NCBI GenBank assembly: GCA_965369605.1
Contig: CBDURE010000042.1
Location: 1 to 26,090, forward strand
Length of the DNA: 26,090 bases
Direction of reading: 5' to 3'
DNA from: JAGGVT01 sp965369605
GTDB taxonomy: Bacteria; JAJVIF01; JAGGVT01
The notes beneath the pieces were generated by a model. That model was not told where the DNA came from. It did no database searches and saw only the letters and a list, made by a program, of their open reading frames with translations. Every line of letters begins with the position of its first letter. The first letter of the stretch is position 1. This document shows positions 9,015-15,897 of this stretch, piece by piece. The translations under genes and the position numbers were made by a program.

Positions 9015-9674
9015 TTAAGGAAGTAGATTGACATTTTCATTGCCCATCATTTCTCTTGTACAAATAATCATCTCAGCGATATCAGGCACGGAATAATCAA
9101 CGGCGACCTCTGCAATTGCTTTTTTCCATCCCCTCTTTTTCTTTGAAGCATTGAAATCAAACTCTTCAATCAATTGAAAAGTTTCCCTTCCTCTTGGTTG
9201 AGCAGCATATAGAGTACTTCCAGAATTTATAACGGACAAATAAACACGTGTATTATGTTTATTTATTAGTTTACTTGTATTAATCACGAGTACCAATTGC
9301 CTATTATTTCTATATGGCTGTGCATTGAGGAAACTGCTCAATCGCTCCTTTGTAGGCCAAAAAAATGTCATTGAATTCAGCAGTATAAACCAGTCTCCTG
9401 GATTTAAACCACCAGTAAGACATTTATTTAATGAACTTTCGTAGATTGGTTTCTGATCCCTAATCACAGCCTTTCCGTATTTAGGATGGGAAATGGGAAT
9501 TGACTCAGGCCTTTTTTTTACTTCAATTCTATTTCTTTCTTCACCATGAATTTCAAATAAATCAAGGAGAGCTTTTGTGCTCAGAAGACCATGTTCCTCA
9601 ATGCTTAATAAACTATCCTTATCAGCCATATGATACAAATAAGGATAAATCTCACTTAATTGATTTGTATTCAA
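9015..9674 (-). CDS. DUF7002-family protein, ADP-ribosyltransferase-like candidate toxin
   Basis: Protein of 219 residues matching my recollection of the DUF7002 family. It has an N-terminal LYHMADKDSLLSIEEHGLLS block (residues 13-32), a KRPESI...AVIRDQKP block (about 54-76), a WFILLNSMTFFW block (about 95-106) and VINSGST...PRGRETF (about 148-166). The N-terminal Tyr-His followed by a 'hGLLST' helix resembles ADP-ribosyltransferase-fold proteins such as DarT, so transfer of ADP-ribose from NAD is a reasonable but unproven guess. The TTG at 9674 is preferred: the AGAAGGA ribosome binding site lies in the end of the upstream gene, whose stop codon ends at 9676. A further TTG at 9695 opens the frame. 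Third gene of the operon that starts at 12680. Confidence 0.75.
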   Translation of the reverse strand: MNTNQLSEIYPYLYHMADKDSLLSIEEHGLLSTKALLDLFEIHGEERNRIEVKKRPESIPISHPKYGKAVIRDQKPIYESSLNKCLTGGLNPGDWFILLNSMTFFWPTKERLSSFLNAQPYRNNRQLVLVINTSKLINKHNTRVYLSVINSGSTLYAAQPRGRETFQLIEEFDFNASKKKRGWKKAIAEVAVDYSVPDIAEMIICTREMMGNENVNLLP

Positions 9675-9675
9675 T

Positions 9676-11310
9676 TTACCATTTCCTTCTATCAATTATA
9701 TTTCTGTAATGAAATCTTGTGCAAATTAGCGAGACTGGACATTTTGAGACCCGCTCAATCTCCTCGATGAAATTAATTGTTGCCTCTGTCAATTGCTCGT
9801 ATCGTCTTGCTTTTTCATTATCAATGTTTAAATAGTCAGTAAAAGTTAATGCTATATCGGTCGGACCATTGATTATCACTGATCTTTTCAGAAGACTCCA
9901 ATCAAATTCACCTACTCTCCGTTTGCGGTTTGTGGTTGATGTCTTCTCATTTTTTAAAAGTTGATTGTGATTTATTCCGGAGCGTTTACTCACGATAGAC
10001 CATTTAATCTCGTTTTTCAATGGTCCAGACGTTTCATTTGGAGGATCCTCAACTCTGATTGGATAGGTTCTACAAACCATTATTATCTTTCTTACGCGGG
10101 TTGGAGGAACTCCGACTTCAGATAAACAACCAGAGACTGAAGTATCCCTTGATGTTACATATGGATACTGCCCATGATGAATGCTTAATTCACTACCTTG
10201 TGTACCTTCAATAAGAATTCTCCTTTTTTCAGAATATGCTTTTTCCAATAACTCATAAATTGATCTTCTTGTATATTCCTGAATTATGGGAATGTCTTTT
10301 GCGAGTTTTAGTTTCTCCGCTCTGTCTCTGTATGTGATTTTCCTAGCAGTTGCATAGCCAACACCTCGTGCAGTAGACCCAATCTTATTCTTTAGACCAT
10401 TAGTTTTAGATTCATCTCTTTTATCTTTCTCGCTAATTATAATTGCGTTTGGTGCAATACTTAAATTATCAATACCAATTTCATTATCATTTATTTCCTT
10501 AACGAGAGTATCTGCATCAATCACAATTCCAGGGTCCAGTATTATATGAGCGTTTTTGTTCCTTGCTATCCCGGAAGGGATAAGGTGGTATCTCTTGTTG
10601 TGGGGTTCATCATATACAGTATGCCCTGCATTTGGCCCACCCACCCTTACCAAATAGTCATATTCAGGTGCTAAATACGAAGCAATGTTACCTTTTCCCT
10701 CGCTTCCATATTGCCCACCAATGATAACATCAACTAATCTTGCGTGTGAATTATCAATATCTATATGACCCATTAAGCGAGTAACAATATCATCAATACT
10801 GCACCGTTTTGAATCAATATATATGTCAGCACATTCCTTAAGCTTAGTGACTCTCTTCTCTGTTGGATTTTTCTTAGCTTCCTCATATGTCGCAGATTCT
10901 TCAAAACTGCTACGTCTTGATTTTCGTTTCCTGAACCGTTTTTTTAATTCTTCCTCAGGTGCGGAGAGATAGACATGAATTACTCTTGCTCCATAACTTG
11001 CACGAAAGGCATCTGCTTGTTCTTTTATCCTAATTGCATCAATTACATGGTATATTTCATCATTAGTACGGATTTTTTTCTCAGCTTCTTCCCTTACCCA
11101 ACTTCCTTTTGTTCTTTTATCTAATTTATCTCCAAATGCCTGAAGTCCACCACGACTAGCTAATTCGCGATGAGTTTCCTTAAATTTCTGGATTAAAATT
11201 TCCTTTGTAGAAATCAGATTAAAACCATAACGTTCTTTCAACTCGTTTGCGAGAGTTGTTTTTCCTGAACTAATGGGTCCAGATATCAAAATAATTTTTC
11301 CTGTCAACAT
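9676..11310 (-). CDS. P-loop nucleotide kinase-like domain fused to PurA/PurZ-like synthetase
   Basis: A 544-residue fusion. Residues 1-185 form an AAA/NMP-kinase-like domain with Walker A GPISSGKTT (11-19) and an Arg-rich lid-like stretch near 123-134. Residues 193-540 are an adenylosuccinate-synthetase-like domain: GGQYGSEGKG (198-207), RVGGPNAGHT with His230, LIPSGI (243-248), GSTARGVGYATA (311-322), EGTQGSELSIHHG (368-380), TYPIRV (415-420) and RRVGEFD (464-470). PurA joins Asp to IMP using GTP. Here Ser203 replaces the catalytic Asp of the GDEGKG loop, as in phage PurZ, which uses dGMP to make 2-aminoadenylosuccinate. A modified purine nucleotide product is therefore plausible but inferred. 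The ATG at 11310 has an AAAGGA site overlapping the upstream stop, 8 nt away. Confidence 0.9.
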   Translation of the reverse strand: MLTGKIILISGPISSGKTTLANELKERYGFNLISTKEILIQKFKETHRELASRGGLQAFGDKLDKRTKGSWVREEAEKKIRTNDEIYHVIDAIRIKEQADAFRASYGARVIHVYLSAPEEELKKRFRKRKSRRSSFEESATYEEAKKNPTEKRVTKLKECADIYIDSKRCSIDDIVTRLMGHIDIDNSHARLVDVIIGGQYGSEGKGNIASYLAPEYDYLVRVGGPNAGHTVYDEPHNKRYHLIPSGIARNKNAHIILDPGIVIDADTLVKEINDNEIGIDNLSIAPNAIIISEKDKRDESKTNGLKNKIGSTARGVGYATARKITYRDRAEKLKLAKDIPIIQEYTRRSIYELLEKAYSEKRRILIEGTQGSELSIHHGQYPYVTSRDTSVSGCLSEVGVPPTRVRKIIMVCRTYPIRVEDPPNETSGPLKNEIKWSIVSKRSGINHNQLLKNEKTSTTNRKRRVGEFDWSLLKRSVIINGPTDIALTFTDYLNIDNEKARRYEQLTEATINFIEEIERVSKCPVSLICTRFHYRNIIDRRKW

Positions 11311-11318
11311 AAATCCTT

Positions 11319-12680
11319 TTAAAAAAGTGGAATTTGATCCTGATCGATTGTACTTTTCTGAACAGGAAGATCATAAATAAAAACACGAATATCATTACTA
11401 CAGAGATTTTCAAGAATCATACTTTCAATAATTTTCCACAAACCACCTGCCTGCCCAGCACCTATTCGTGGCATATGAACAATAGCGTTCTTCTCTAGTG
11501 CCAGCTCCCCAAGTTGTATTAGACATTTTTCTAGTGCAGCATAATGAATTCTAGGTTTTTTTGACTCTCCATAGCCTTTCTGACAGACCATACTTACAAT
11601 ACTTAAACCATTTGTTTGATAACAGTGAAGATTGCCCATAGAAAATTGCTCTCTTTCTTGTTTCGCCCAATTCCTATAGTCCTTGGCAGCATCAGGATGT
11701 ACTTTTTTCAGAGCTTTTGCGAAACCAAAACCACCCCAATTGGCAGCCTTATTATTTACAATGTGGGCAATGATTGCATTTTGCCCGGTGATAAGTGAAG
11801 GGTATGTTGCATCTCCTATAGTATATTGAACTTTATTAGTAAATGAGCTATATTCGCATTGCTTTGATAAGATGCCAATGACTCTAGGAAATATCTGTCC
11901 TTTGTAAGGGGCTAATGCTAAGCAGTCTATATCGACAACCGGTAAAGATTTACTCCACTTTTCACTATCGCGATTCGCATTTCCAATTGACAGACATTTA
12001 CGAATAACAGAATTTATTGGTATTCGATTATTCCTTTTTATACTAAGAGTGCAATTTCGAGAGGGAATAAGATAATCAAATTTATATCCATTACCATTAA
12101 TATCGGTGCTAATTGACGACGCGCAAAAAACAGCACAATCCTGATGTGTCAATTTGATAATTCTAAGAATAATCGATTCTAGTGATACATCAAAGTTTTT
12201 CTGAAGACCCATAAGAAAAGAGATTGTCAGCTTATGGTCCATAAGCCCGGGTATCTGGTCAAAAGGCATTAATAACTCAGCTGCACCGATATTACAAAGC
12301 ATTTCCAACTGCCAATCATCATCCTTGGTAAAATCTACTTTCGATCGCTTTCTTATTTGCTCTCGACAATCAGGAAAAAAAGTATGACTAATTTCATGGG
12401 CGATTGAAAATTTTATTCTTCGATGAGGTTGATTCGGATTATAAAAAATCTCGAATTTATTATTTGAAATTGGTGCAAGAACTGCATCACTTACCTCCAT
12501 TGATGGAATCGTTCTAACACCTAAAATGTCACATAGCTCGAATGGATCGAAGGGGGGCCCTTTCCATCCTGCTTGGAGTGCATCCAGTGCTGCTGTCTTG
12601 GCAAATGTTTGAATCTCAATAATTGGATCTTTTGAACCAGCAAATTTCAATACAGATTCATTTGTCCATCTCTGAGTCAT
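11319..12680 (-). CDS. ImmA/IrrE-type metallopeptidase fused to macro domain
   Basis: A 453-residue protein. The N-terminal half has the zinc-peptidase motif AHEISHTFFPD (His95, Glu96, His99) and a later Glu (about 126) before ELLMP, matching ImmA/IrrE (DUF955) proteases that cleave repressors in stress or mobile-element regulation. Residues about 285-440 form a macro domain: AHIVNN (305-310), GGFGFAKALKKVHP (316-329) and PRIGAGQAGGLW (404-415), the ADP-ribose phosphate-binding loop, closest in feel to TARG1/Poa1-like and DarG-like domains. It could sense or remove ADP-ribose while the peptidase half triggers a response. First gene of the operon; the ATG at 12680 has only a weak ribosome binding site. 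Confidence 0.88.
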   Translation of the reverse strand: MTQRWTNESVLKFAGSKDPIIEIQTFAKTAALDALQAGWKGPPFDPFELCDILGVRTIPSMEVSDAVLAPISNNKFEIFYNPNQPHRRIKFSIAHEISHTFFPDCREQIRKRSKVDFTKDDDWQLEMLCNIGAAELLMPFDQIPGLMDHKLTISFLMGLQKNFDVSLESIILRIIKLTHQDCAVFCASSISTDINGNGYKFDYLIPSRNCTLSIKRNNRIPINSVIRKCLSIGNANRDSEKWSKSLPVVDIDCLALAPYKGQIFPRVIGILSKQCEYSSFTNKVQYTIGDATYPSLITGQNAIIAHIVNNKAANWGGFGFAKALKKVHPDAAKDYRNWAKQEREQFSMGNLHCYQTNGLSIVSMVCQKGYGESKKPRIHYAALEKCLIQLGELALEKNAIVHMPRIGAGQAGGLWKIIESMILENLCSNDIRVFIYDLPVQKSTIDQDQIPLF

Positions 12681-12754
12681 TTTATTTATCCGTTCATTCT
12701 AAATTCAAAAAGAAATATTTAGTCATCGTTCTACCTAAAACCACCTTTTACATT

Positions 12755-12782
12755 TTTATACCACAATCTAATGCAAAGTCAA
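12755..12782 (-). promoter_or_regulatory. Sigma-70-like promoter of the three-gene operon
   Basis: Read on the minus strand: TTGACT (12782-12777), a 16-nt spacer, then TATAAA (12760-12755). The predicted leader to the ATG at 12680 is about 68 nt. No other strong promoter was noticed inside the operon. Confidence 0.65.
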
Positions 12783-13223
12783 GAAGTTCGTAACCCGGAG
12801 ATAAAGCGGACAATGCTCTTTCATGCCGCTGATTATACCATGCCATCCACGACGCCCTCCATGGCGATTCTTAAAATCGCATTCTGATGCTTCTGGCATT
12901 CTTAATCTACCTGTGTGTTTTCGTAGGAGTACATCGGTGCTGTGTCCCGGCATGGCGTTATGCTATGTGAATCCAAGGGCGCAGCAAGCGGCGCCCCTAC
13001 AATACACATCAACCTACTAACCTGCTAACTTACCAACTTATTAACCTACTCAACTTTTCCCCATTTTTTGGTTCACGATTTAACTTCATATCACGACTTT
13101 AAGTTGGGTTGAGTTAAACGGGATTGCATTGGAGAAAATTAAATACTTGAGTATCAGACAAGAATTATTGAAGAAACAAGAGATTTGATTAATCCGATGT
13201 CCCCCTAAAACAAACCCCCCGTA
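12783..13223. other. Intergenic stretch, mostly empty
   Basis: Between the three-gene operon and the sigma factor gene I see no convincing gene; the short open frames here lack ribosome binding sites and motifs. The only clear structure is the 8-bp tandem repeat at 13011-13050. A GCGGCGCCCC-type stretch just before it is common in dispersed intergenic repeats. Confidence 0.5.
13011..13050. repeat. 8-bp tandem repeat, five units
   Basis: Five degenerate 8-bp units, with AACCTACT as the first and last and AACCTGCT, AACTTACC and AACTTATT between. The complementary strand resembles the GTTAG/AGTTAGCAGG blocks at 3926-3976 and 8828-8852, so it may be part of the same repeat family. Confidence 0.6.
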
Positions 13224-13251
13224 TGAACGGGAAGTTATCAATCACCGATAA
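13224..13251 (+). promoter_or_regulatory. Possible sigma-28-type promoter of the FliA-like gene
   Basis: ACCGATAA (13244-13251) matches seven of eight bases of the sigma-28 -10 box GCCGATAA. A TGAA at 13224-13227, 16 nt upstream, partly matches the TAAA -35 box. This would allow autoregulation, but the leader to the ATG at 13266 would be only a few bases. Confidence 0.3.
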
Positions 13252-13265
13252 ATGGACCTAAGACT

Positions 13266-14051
13266 ATGACTACATCAACACTAGTCAGGCAGGACAAGGA
13301 GGTCCAGCTAAAACTGACATGGGAACGATTCCTAAACACCCGCGAGCCGAGGGCAAAGGAAGACCTCGCTCTGCATTATTTGCCGCTTGTTAATTACATA
13401 GTAGGCAGAATCTCAATGGGGCTGCCATCGCATGTTGAATCAGGCGACCTTGAATCAATAGGCGTACTTGGCATGCTCAAAGCGCTCGACAGATTCGACC
13501 AGTCGAAGGAAGTCAAATTCGAAACTTACGCGAGTTATCGAATCAAAGGCGCGATTTTTGACTACCTTCGCAAACAGGACCTTCTTTCCAGGCCACTGAG
13601 AAAGAAAACAGTTCAGCTTGAGGAGGCGAGCGAGAAAATTCGCCAGCGCACAAACAGGACGCCGACAACATCCGAACTCGCCGCAGAGCTGAAAATCTCG
13701 CATGATGAGGTTAACCAGATTATCTGGAAAAGTTCCTCGTCTTATGTCATTCCTCTTGACAAGGAGAACACAATCCAGGATGAGGAGGGTTCGACCCCTC
13801 TTGGCGACACAATCCGGGATTTGCATCGAAATCCGGCTGAGGAATTGGACCGAAAGAATATCGAGGCTGAACTGACTCACGCTATCTCCGAATTGCCGGA
13901 GAAGCAGAAGATCACGCTCGCGATGTATTACTACGAGGATAAAACCCTCAAGGAAATAGGCGCGGTGCTTGGGGTCAGCGAATCCAGAGTCTGCCAGCTT
14001 CACTCCGAGGCGGTATATCGATTGCGTCAGCGGATGCAACTTCCGAACTGA
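13266..14051 (+). CDS. fliA: Sigma-28-type RNA polymerase sigma factor
   Basis: A 261-residue sigma factor of the FliA/WhiG family, which directs RNA polymerase to flagellar, chemotaxis or developmental promoters. Region 2 covers about residues 40-105, with GVLGMLKALDRFD and FETYASYRIKGAIFDYLRKQD typical of sigma-28 factors. Region 3 lies near 110-155, and region 4 (about 205-258) has the helix-turn-helix TLKEIGAVLGVSESRVCQLH. The ATG at 13266 has no clear ribosome binding site; a perfect AAGGAGGT occurs inside the gene at 13296-13303, followed in frame only by CTG (13314). No flagellar gene is nearby, so the regulon is unknown; the symbol is by similarity. A terminator follows. Confidence 0.88.
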   Translation: MTTSTLVRQDKEVQLKLTWERFLNTREPRAKEDLALHYLPLVNYIVGRISMGLPSHVESGDLESIGVLGMLKALDRFDQSKEVKFETYASYRIKGAIFDYLRKQDLLSRPLRKKTVQLEEASEKIRQRTNRTPTTSELAAELKISHDEVNQIIWKSSSSYVIPLDKENTIQDEEGSTPLGDTIRDLHRNPAEELDRKNIEAELTHAISELPEKQKITLAMYYYEDKTLKEIGAVLGVSESRVCQLHSEAVYRLRQRMQLPN

Positions 14052-14080
14052 TTTAGGGAGCAATCCAAAAAGAAAAGTAG

Positions 14081-14109
14081 AAACAGCGCGATTTAAGCGC
14101 TGTTTTTTT
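14081..14109 (+). terminator. Rho-independent terminator after the sigma factor gene
   Basis: AAACAGCGC (14081-14089) pairs with GCGCTGTTT (14097-14105) around a 7-nt loop, followed by a run of T. It also separates this gene from the convergent gene at 14145-14528. Confidence 0.85.
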
Positions 14110-14144
14110 ATTCACCTGCACAGGACTGCAATCCTGGTAGTGTC

Positions 14145-14528
14145 TTAATTTGACTCTGGTGATTCCTCTGAGGAACTTGACTTTTTAGAATCACCATTTC
14201 CCCGCAACGACACAATCGCGCCAACGGCAATTAAAGCTACTAAAAACCACTGCAAGCGTAAACGATAATAATCTATTTTCACATATTGCCTAATAATGCC
14301 ATATTCAAACGCCCTCAATGAATCTCTTTTCACCATATTTTGTTGAAAAGTACTTAAGCTTTTTAAGTCGTCTTTATCTATCACCCACGAAGTTAAAAAA
14401 TGGTGATAACCTATAAATTTATAAATACCCTTTTCTGCTAACCTGTGTTCCACAAATGGTGGGAACAATCCCATAAGCACAATCAAAGCAATACCAATCC
14501 ACATTGCAGTCAACTGCTTTTCATTCAT
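14145..14528 (-). CDS. Small two-helix membrane protein
   Basis: Unrecognised 127-residue protein. One transmembrane helix lies at about residues 6-24, a mostly polar loop or domain spans about 25-90, a second helix lies at about 93-108, and a Ser- and Glu-rich tail ends the protein. The ATG at 14528 is chosen because GAGGAG lies 7 bases upstream; the open frame reaches a TTG at 14543. Its 3' end abuts the sigma factor terminator. The 14529-14819 region upstream holds a small AAATTGG...CCAATTT inverted repeat (near 14653-14675) and no gene. Confidence 0.65.
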   Translation of the reverse strand: MNEKQLTAMWIGIALIVLMGLFPPFVEHRLAEKGIYKFIGYHHFLTSWVIDKDDLKSLSTFQQNMVKRDSLRAFEYGIIRQYVKIDYYRLRLQWFLVALIAVGAIVSLRGNGDSKKSSSSEESPESN

Positions 14529-14819
14529 TTGGGTACTCCTCAATTCAGGATGTCAGCATTATATCATGTCAGGTCTTAATAATCCTTCATAAGGGAAGCT
14601 CTCACAGCAGAAGGATCACCCGACTTACAAATGCATTTTCCAAGAAACTGTATAAATTGGTGCCAGGTGCCAATTTGGATACACTTCCATCACAGACTTA
14701 ACTTTCGATGTTTGGTGAATCTTGACAAAGTTTTAACAAATGAAAGAAGTACATTGCCGATAGTATATATGTGTGATTTGCTTATCTTGTGTATTTAGTG
14801 TAATATTATAATGTAATAG

Positions 14820-14888
14820 TGGAGCGTGGGGGAATCGAACCCCAAAGGTAGCGTCTAAGACTACGTACGAACATTCGTATCACGCCCC
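14820..14888 (-). tRNA. Atypical tRNA-like gene, anticodon UAG
   Basis: On the minus strand the sequence folds into a cloverleaf with an 8-bp acceptor stem (GGGGCGTG with CACGCTCC), a 5-bp D stem with a 4-nt loop, an anticodon loop CTTAGAC (anticodon UAG, reading CUA), a 4-nt variable loop and a 4-bp T stem around TTCGATT. Canonical bacterial Leu tRNAs have a long variable arm and a D-loop GG, both absent here. The third acceptor pair is G-U and the discriminator is A, the alanine identity pattern. No CCA is encoded at the 3' end. It may be a divergent tRNA, a mobile-element tRNA or a tRNA-derived relic. Confidence 0.6.
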
Positions 14889-14902
14889 ACGAAAATTAAT
14901 AA

Positions 14903-14975
14903 AGCGGCTGACCGGATTCGAACCGGTATCTTAAGAATGGGTAGTCCTACGTCATACCATTATGACCACAGCCGC
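14903..14975 (-). tRNA. tRNA-Gly-like gene with unusual ACC anticodon
   Basis: A 73-nt cloverleaf on the minus strand: acceptor GCGGCTG with CAGCCGC, D stem GTCA with TGAC around a loop containing GG, anticodon loop CTACCCA, T arm ACCGG-TTCGAAT-CCGGT, discriminator U. The body and discriminator suit glycine. The anticodon reads ACC (for GGU), which is rare in bacteria, and the first anticodon-stem pair is a U-U mismatch. No CCA is encoded. It lies 14 bp upstream of the other tRNA-like gene in the same orientation. Confidence 0.7.
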
Positions 14976-15026
14976 GTAATTACCCAAGAATCCTTTAATC
15001 TTTGACATTAGAGGGTTCTTTTTATA

Positions 15027-15500
15027 TCAGAGAAAATCATCATCTAGATTGCCAGCACCCATGTCAGTTTTTTCTCTATGCGACCACTCTTCTAATCCCC
15101 ATTGAGAACCTTCTTTAACAAATGGTTTGTCCAACATGTTAAGTGAGTCCGTTAATTTATCATATACTTGATGATAAGGCTCTTTATCACCAAAATCGAA
15201 GCCCCCAATTATGAGGGCATTAACAATATCAACGGTTCGGGTATATTCATTCGTTAAAGATAGGTAGTTATAAACTGCATGAAGCAAATCAGCATTTTTA
15301 TATGGTTGAGTTTGTTTAAGGACATGGTCGACACCTTCTCGTTCCTTTAACATTATTTTCAATAACTGAATTGACTGAATCACCTGTTCTCTTCTTTCCA
15401 CTAAAGATTGCATATTCTGGAGTTTTTGGTCTATTTCCTTTAACTCACCAATCAGATCGTTAACTGTTAATGTTAGGTATGTCTTATCTTCAATATCCAT
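15027..15500 (-). CDS. Coiled-coil protein with HARE-HTH-like C-terminal domain
   Basis: A 157-residue protein with no assigned function. The N-terminal third (about residues 12-55) is a charged coiled coil. The region about 68-136 looks like a winged-helix HARE-HTH domain: an LLHAVYNYLSL helix, the 'TVDIVNALIIGGF' helix-turn and a terminal QWGLEEW strand. Such domains occur in DNA-associated proteins, including RNA polymerase delta and restriction systems, so DNA binding is possible. The ATG at 15500 has an AAAGGA site about 9 nt upstream and a perfect consensus promoter. The two tRNA-like genes lie just downstream on the same strand and could be co-transcribed. Confidence 0.65.
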   Translation of the reverse strand: MDIEDKTYLTLTVNDLIGELKEIDQKLQNMQSLVERREQVIQSIQLLKIMLKEREGVDHVLKQTQPYKNADLLHAVYNYLSLTNEYTRTVDIVNALIIGGFDFGDKEPYHQVYDKLTDSLNMLDKPFVKEGSQWGLEEWSHREKTDMGAGNLDDDFL

Positions 15501-15568
15501 CTTTAAAATCCTTTACCAGAATTTTTTAACTTTATCCGTGAAATTCGTCAGACAGTTAATACCTCATA

Positions 15569-15597
15569 ATTATATTGAGAAATATTTTTTTTGTCAA
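15569..15597 (-). promoter_or_regulatory. Perfect sigma-70 consensus promoter
   Basis: Read on the minus strand: TTGACA (15597-15592), a 17-nt spacer, then TATAAT (15574-15569). The leader to the ATG at 15500 would be about 62 nt. Confidence 0.8.
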
Positions 15598-15699
15598 TCG
15601 ATTTTCTCAAATTTGGGAATAAATTTTTGTGTAGTGTTTAATAATCAGACTGAAATTCAAACTATTTTGGATTTTGTCAAATCTTAGTGGTTTCTAAGT

Positions 15700-15897
15700 T
15701 TAATCTCCCTTTTTCTTGCGCCACCGGGCTTTTGCGGCGTTTCGGGCTATTTCTTTACACATCCGTGAAGTTAATTTCTTTGCACGAGCTTTCCTACCCT
15801 TAAGCCCACCGAGTCTACCTAACTCAACCGCAGCTGAATTTTTATCACCATAGTCTTTTTCTTCTTCAGGTAGAGTTTCACCAATGGCTTCATCCAT
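15700..15897 (-). CDS. Small basic GRLGGLKG-motif protein, probably 5'-truncated by a frameshift
   Basis: A 65-residue protein of a common small family that I recall by its LGRLGGLKGRKARAKKL block (about residues 26-42) and the EIARNAAKARW helix (about 49-59); the function is unknown to me. Family members usually begin with a Lys/Arg-Pro-rich segment and 'AK..xxDEAIGE'. Here that segment is encoded just upstream in another frame (15897-15959), and its TAA stop overlaps this ATG as TAATG. A one-base loss would explain the split, so the gene may be broken or translated as two coupled pieces. Confidence 0.55.
   Translation of the reverse strand: MDEAIGETLPEEEKDYGDKNSAAVELGRLGGLKGRKARAKKLTSRMCKEIARNAAKARWRKKKGD

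Noticed and set aside
9676..11310. Housekeeping adenylosuccinate synthetase (purA)
   Set aside because: The N-terminal kinase-like fusion, Ser in place of the catalytic Asp, and the operon partners do not fit a housekeeping gene.
12768..13020. Short open frames in the gap before the sigma factor gene
   Set aside because: No ribosome binding sites, no family features, overlap with each other and with the operon promoter.
14820..14888. Selenocysteine or stop-suppressor tRNA
   Set aside because: The anticodon is UAG as written 5' to 3', which reads CUA; amber suppression needs CUA and Sec needs UCA. There is also no long variable arm.
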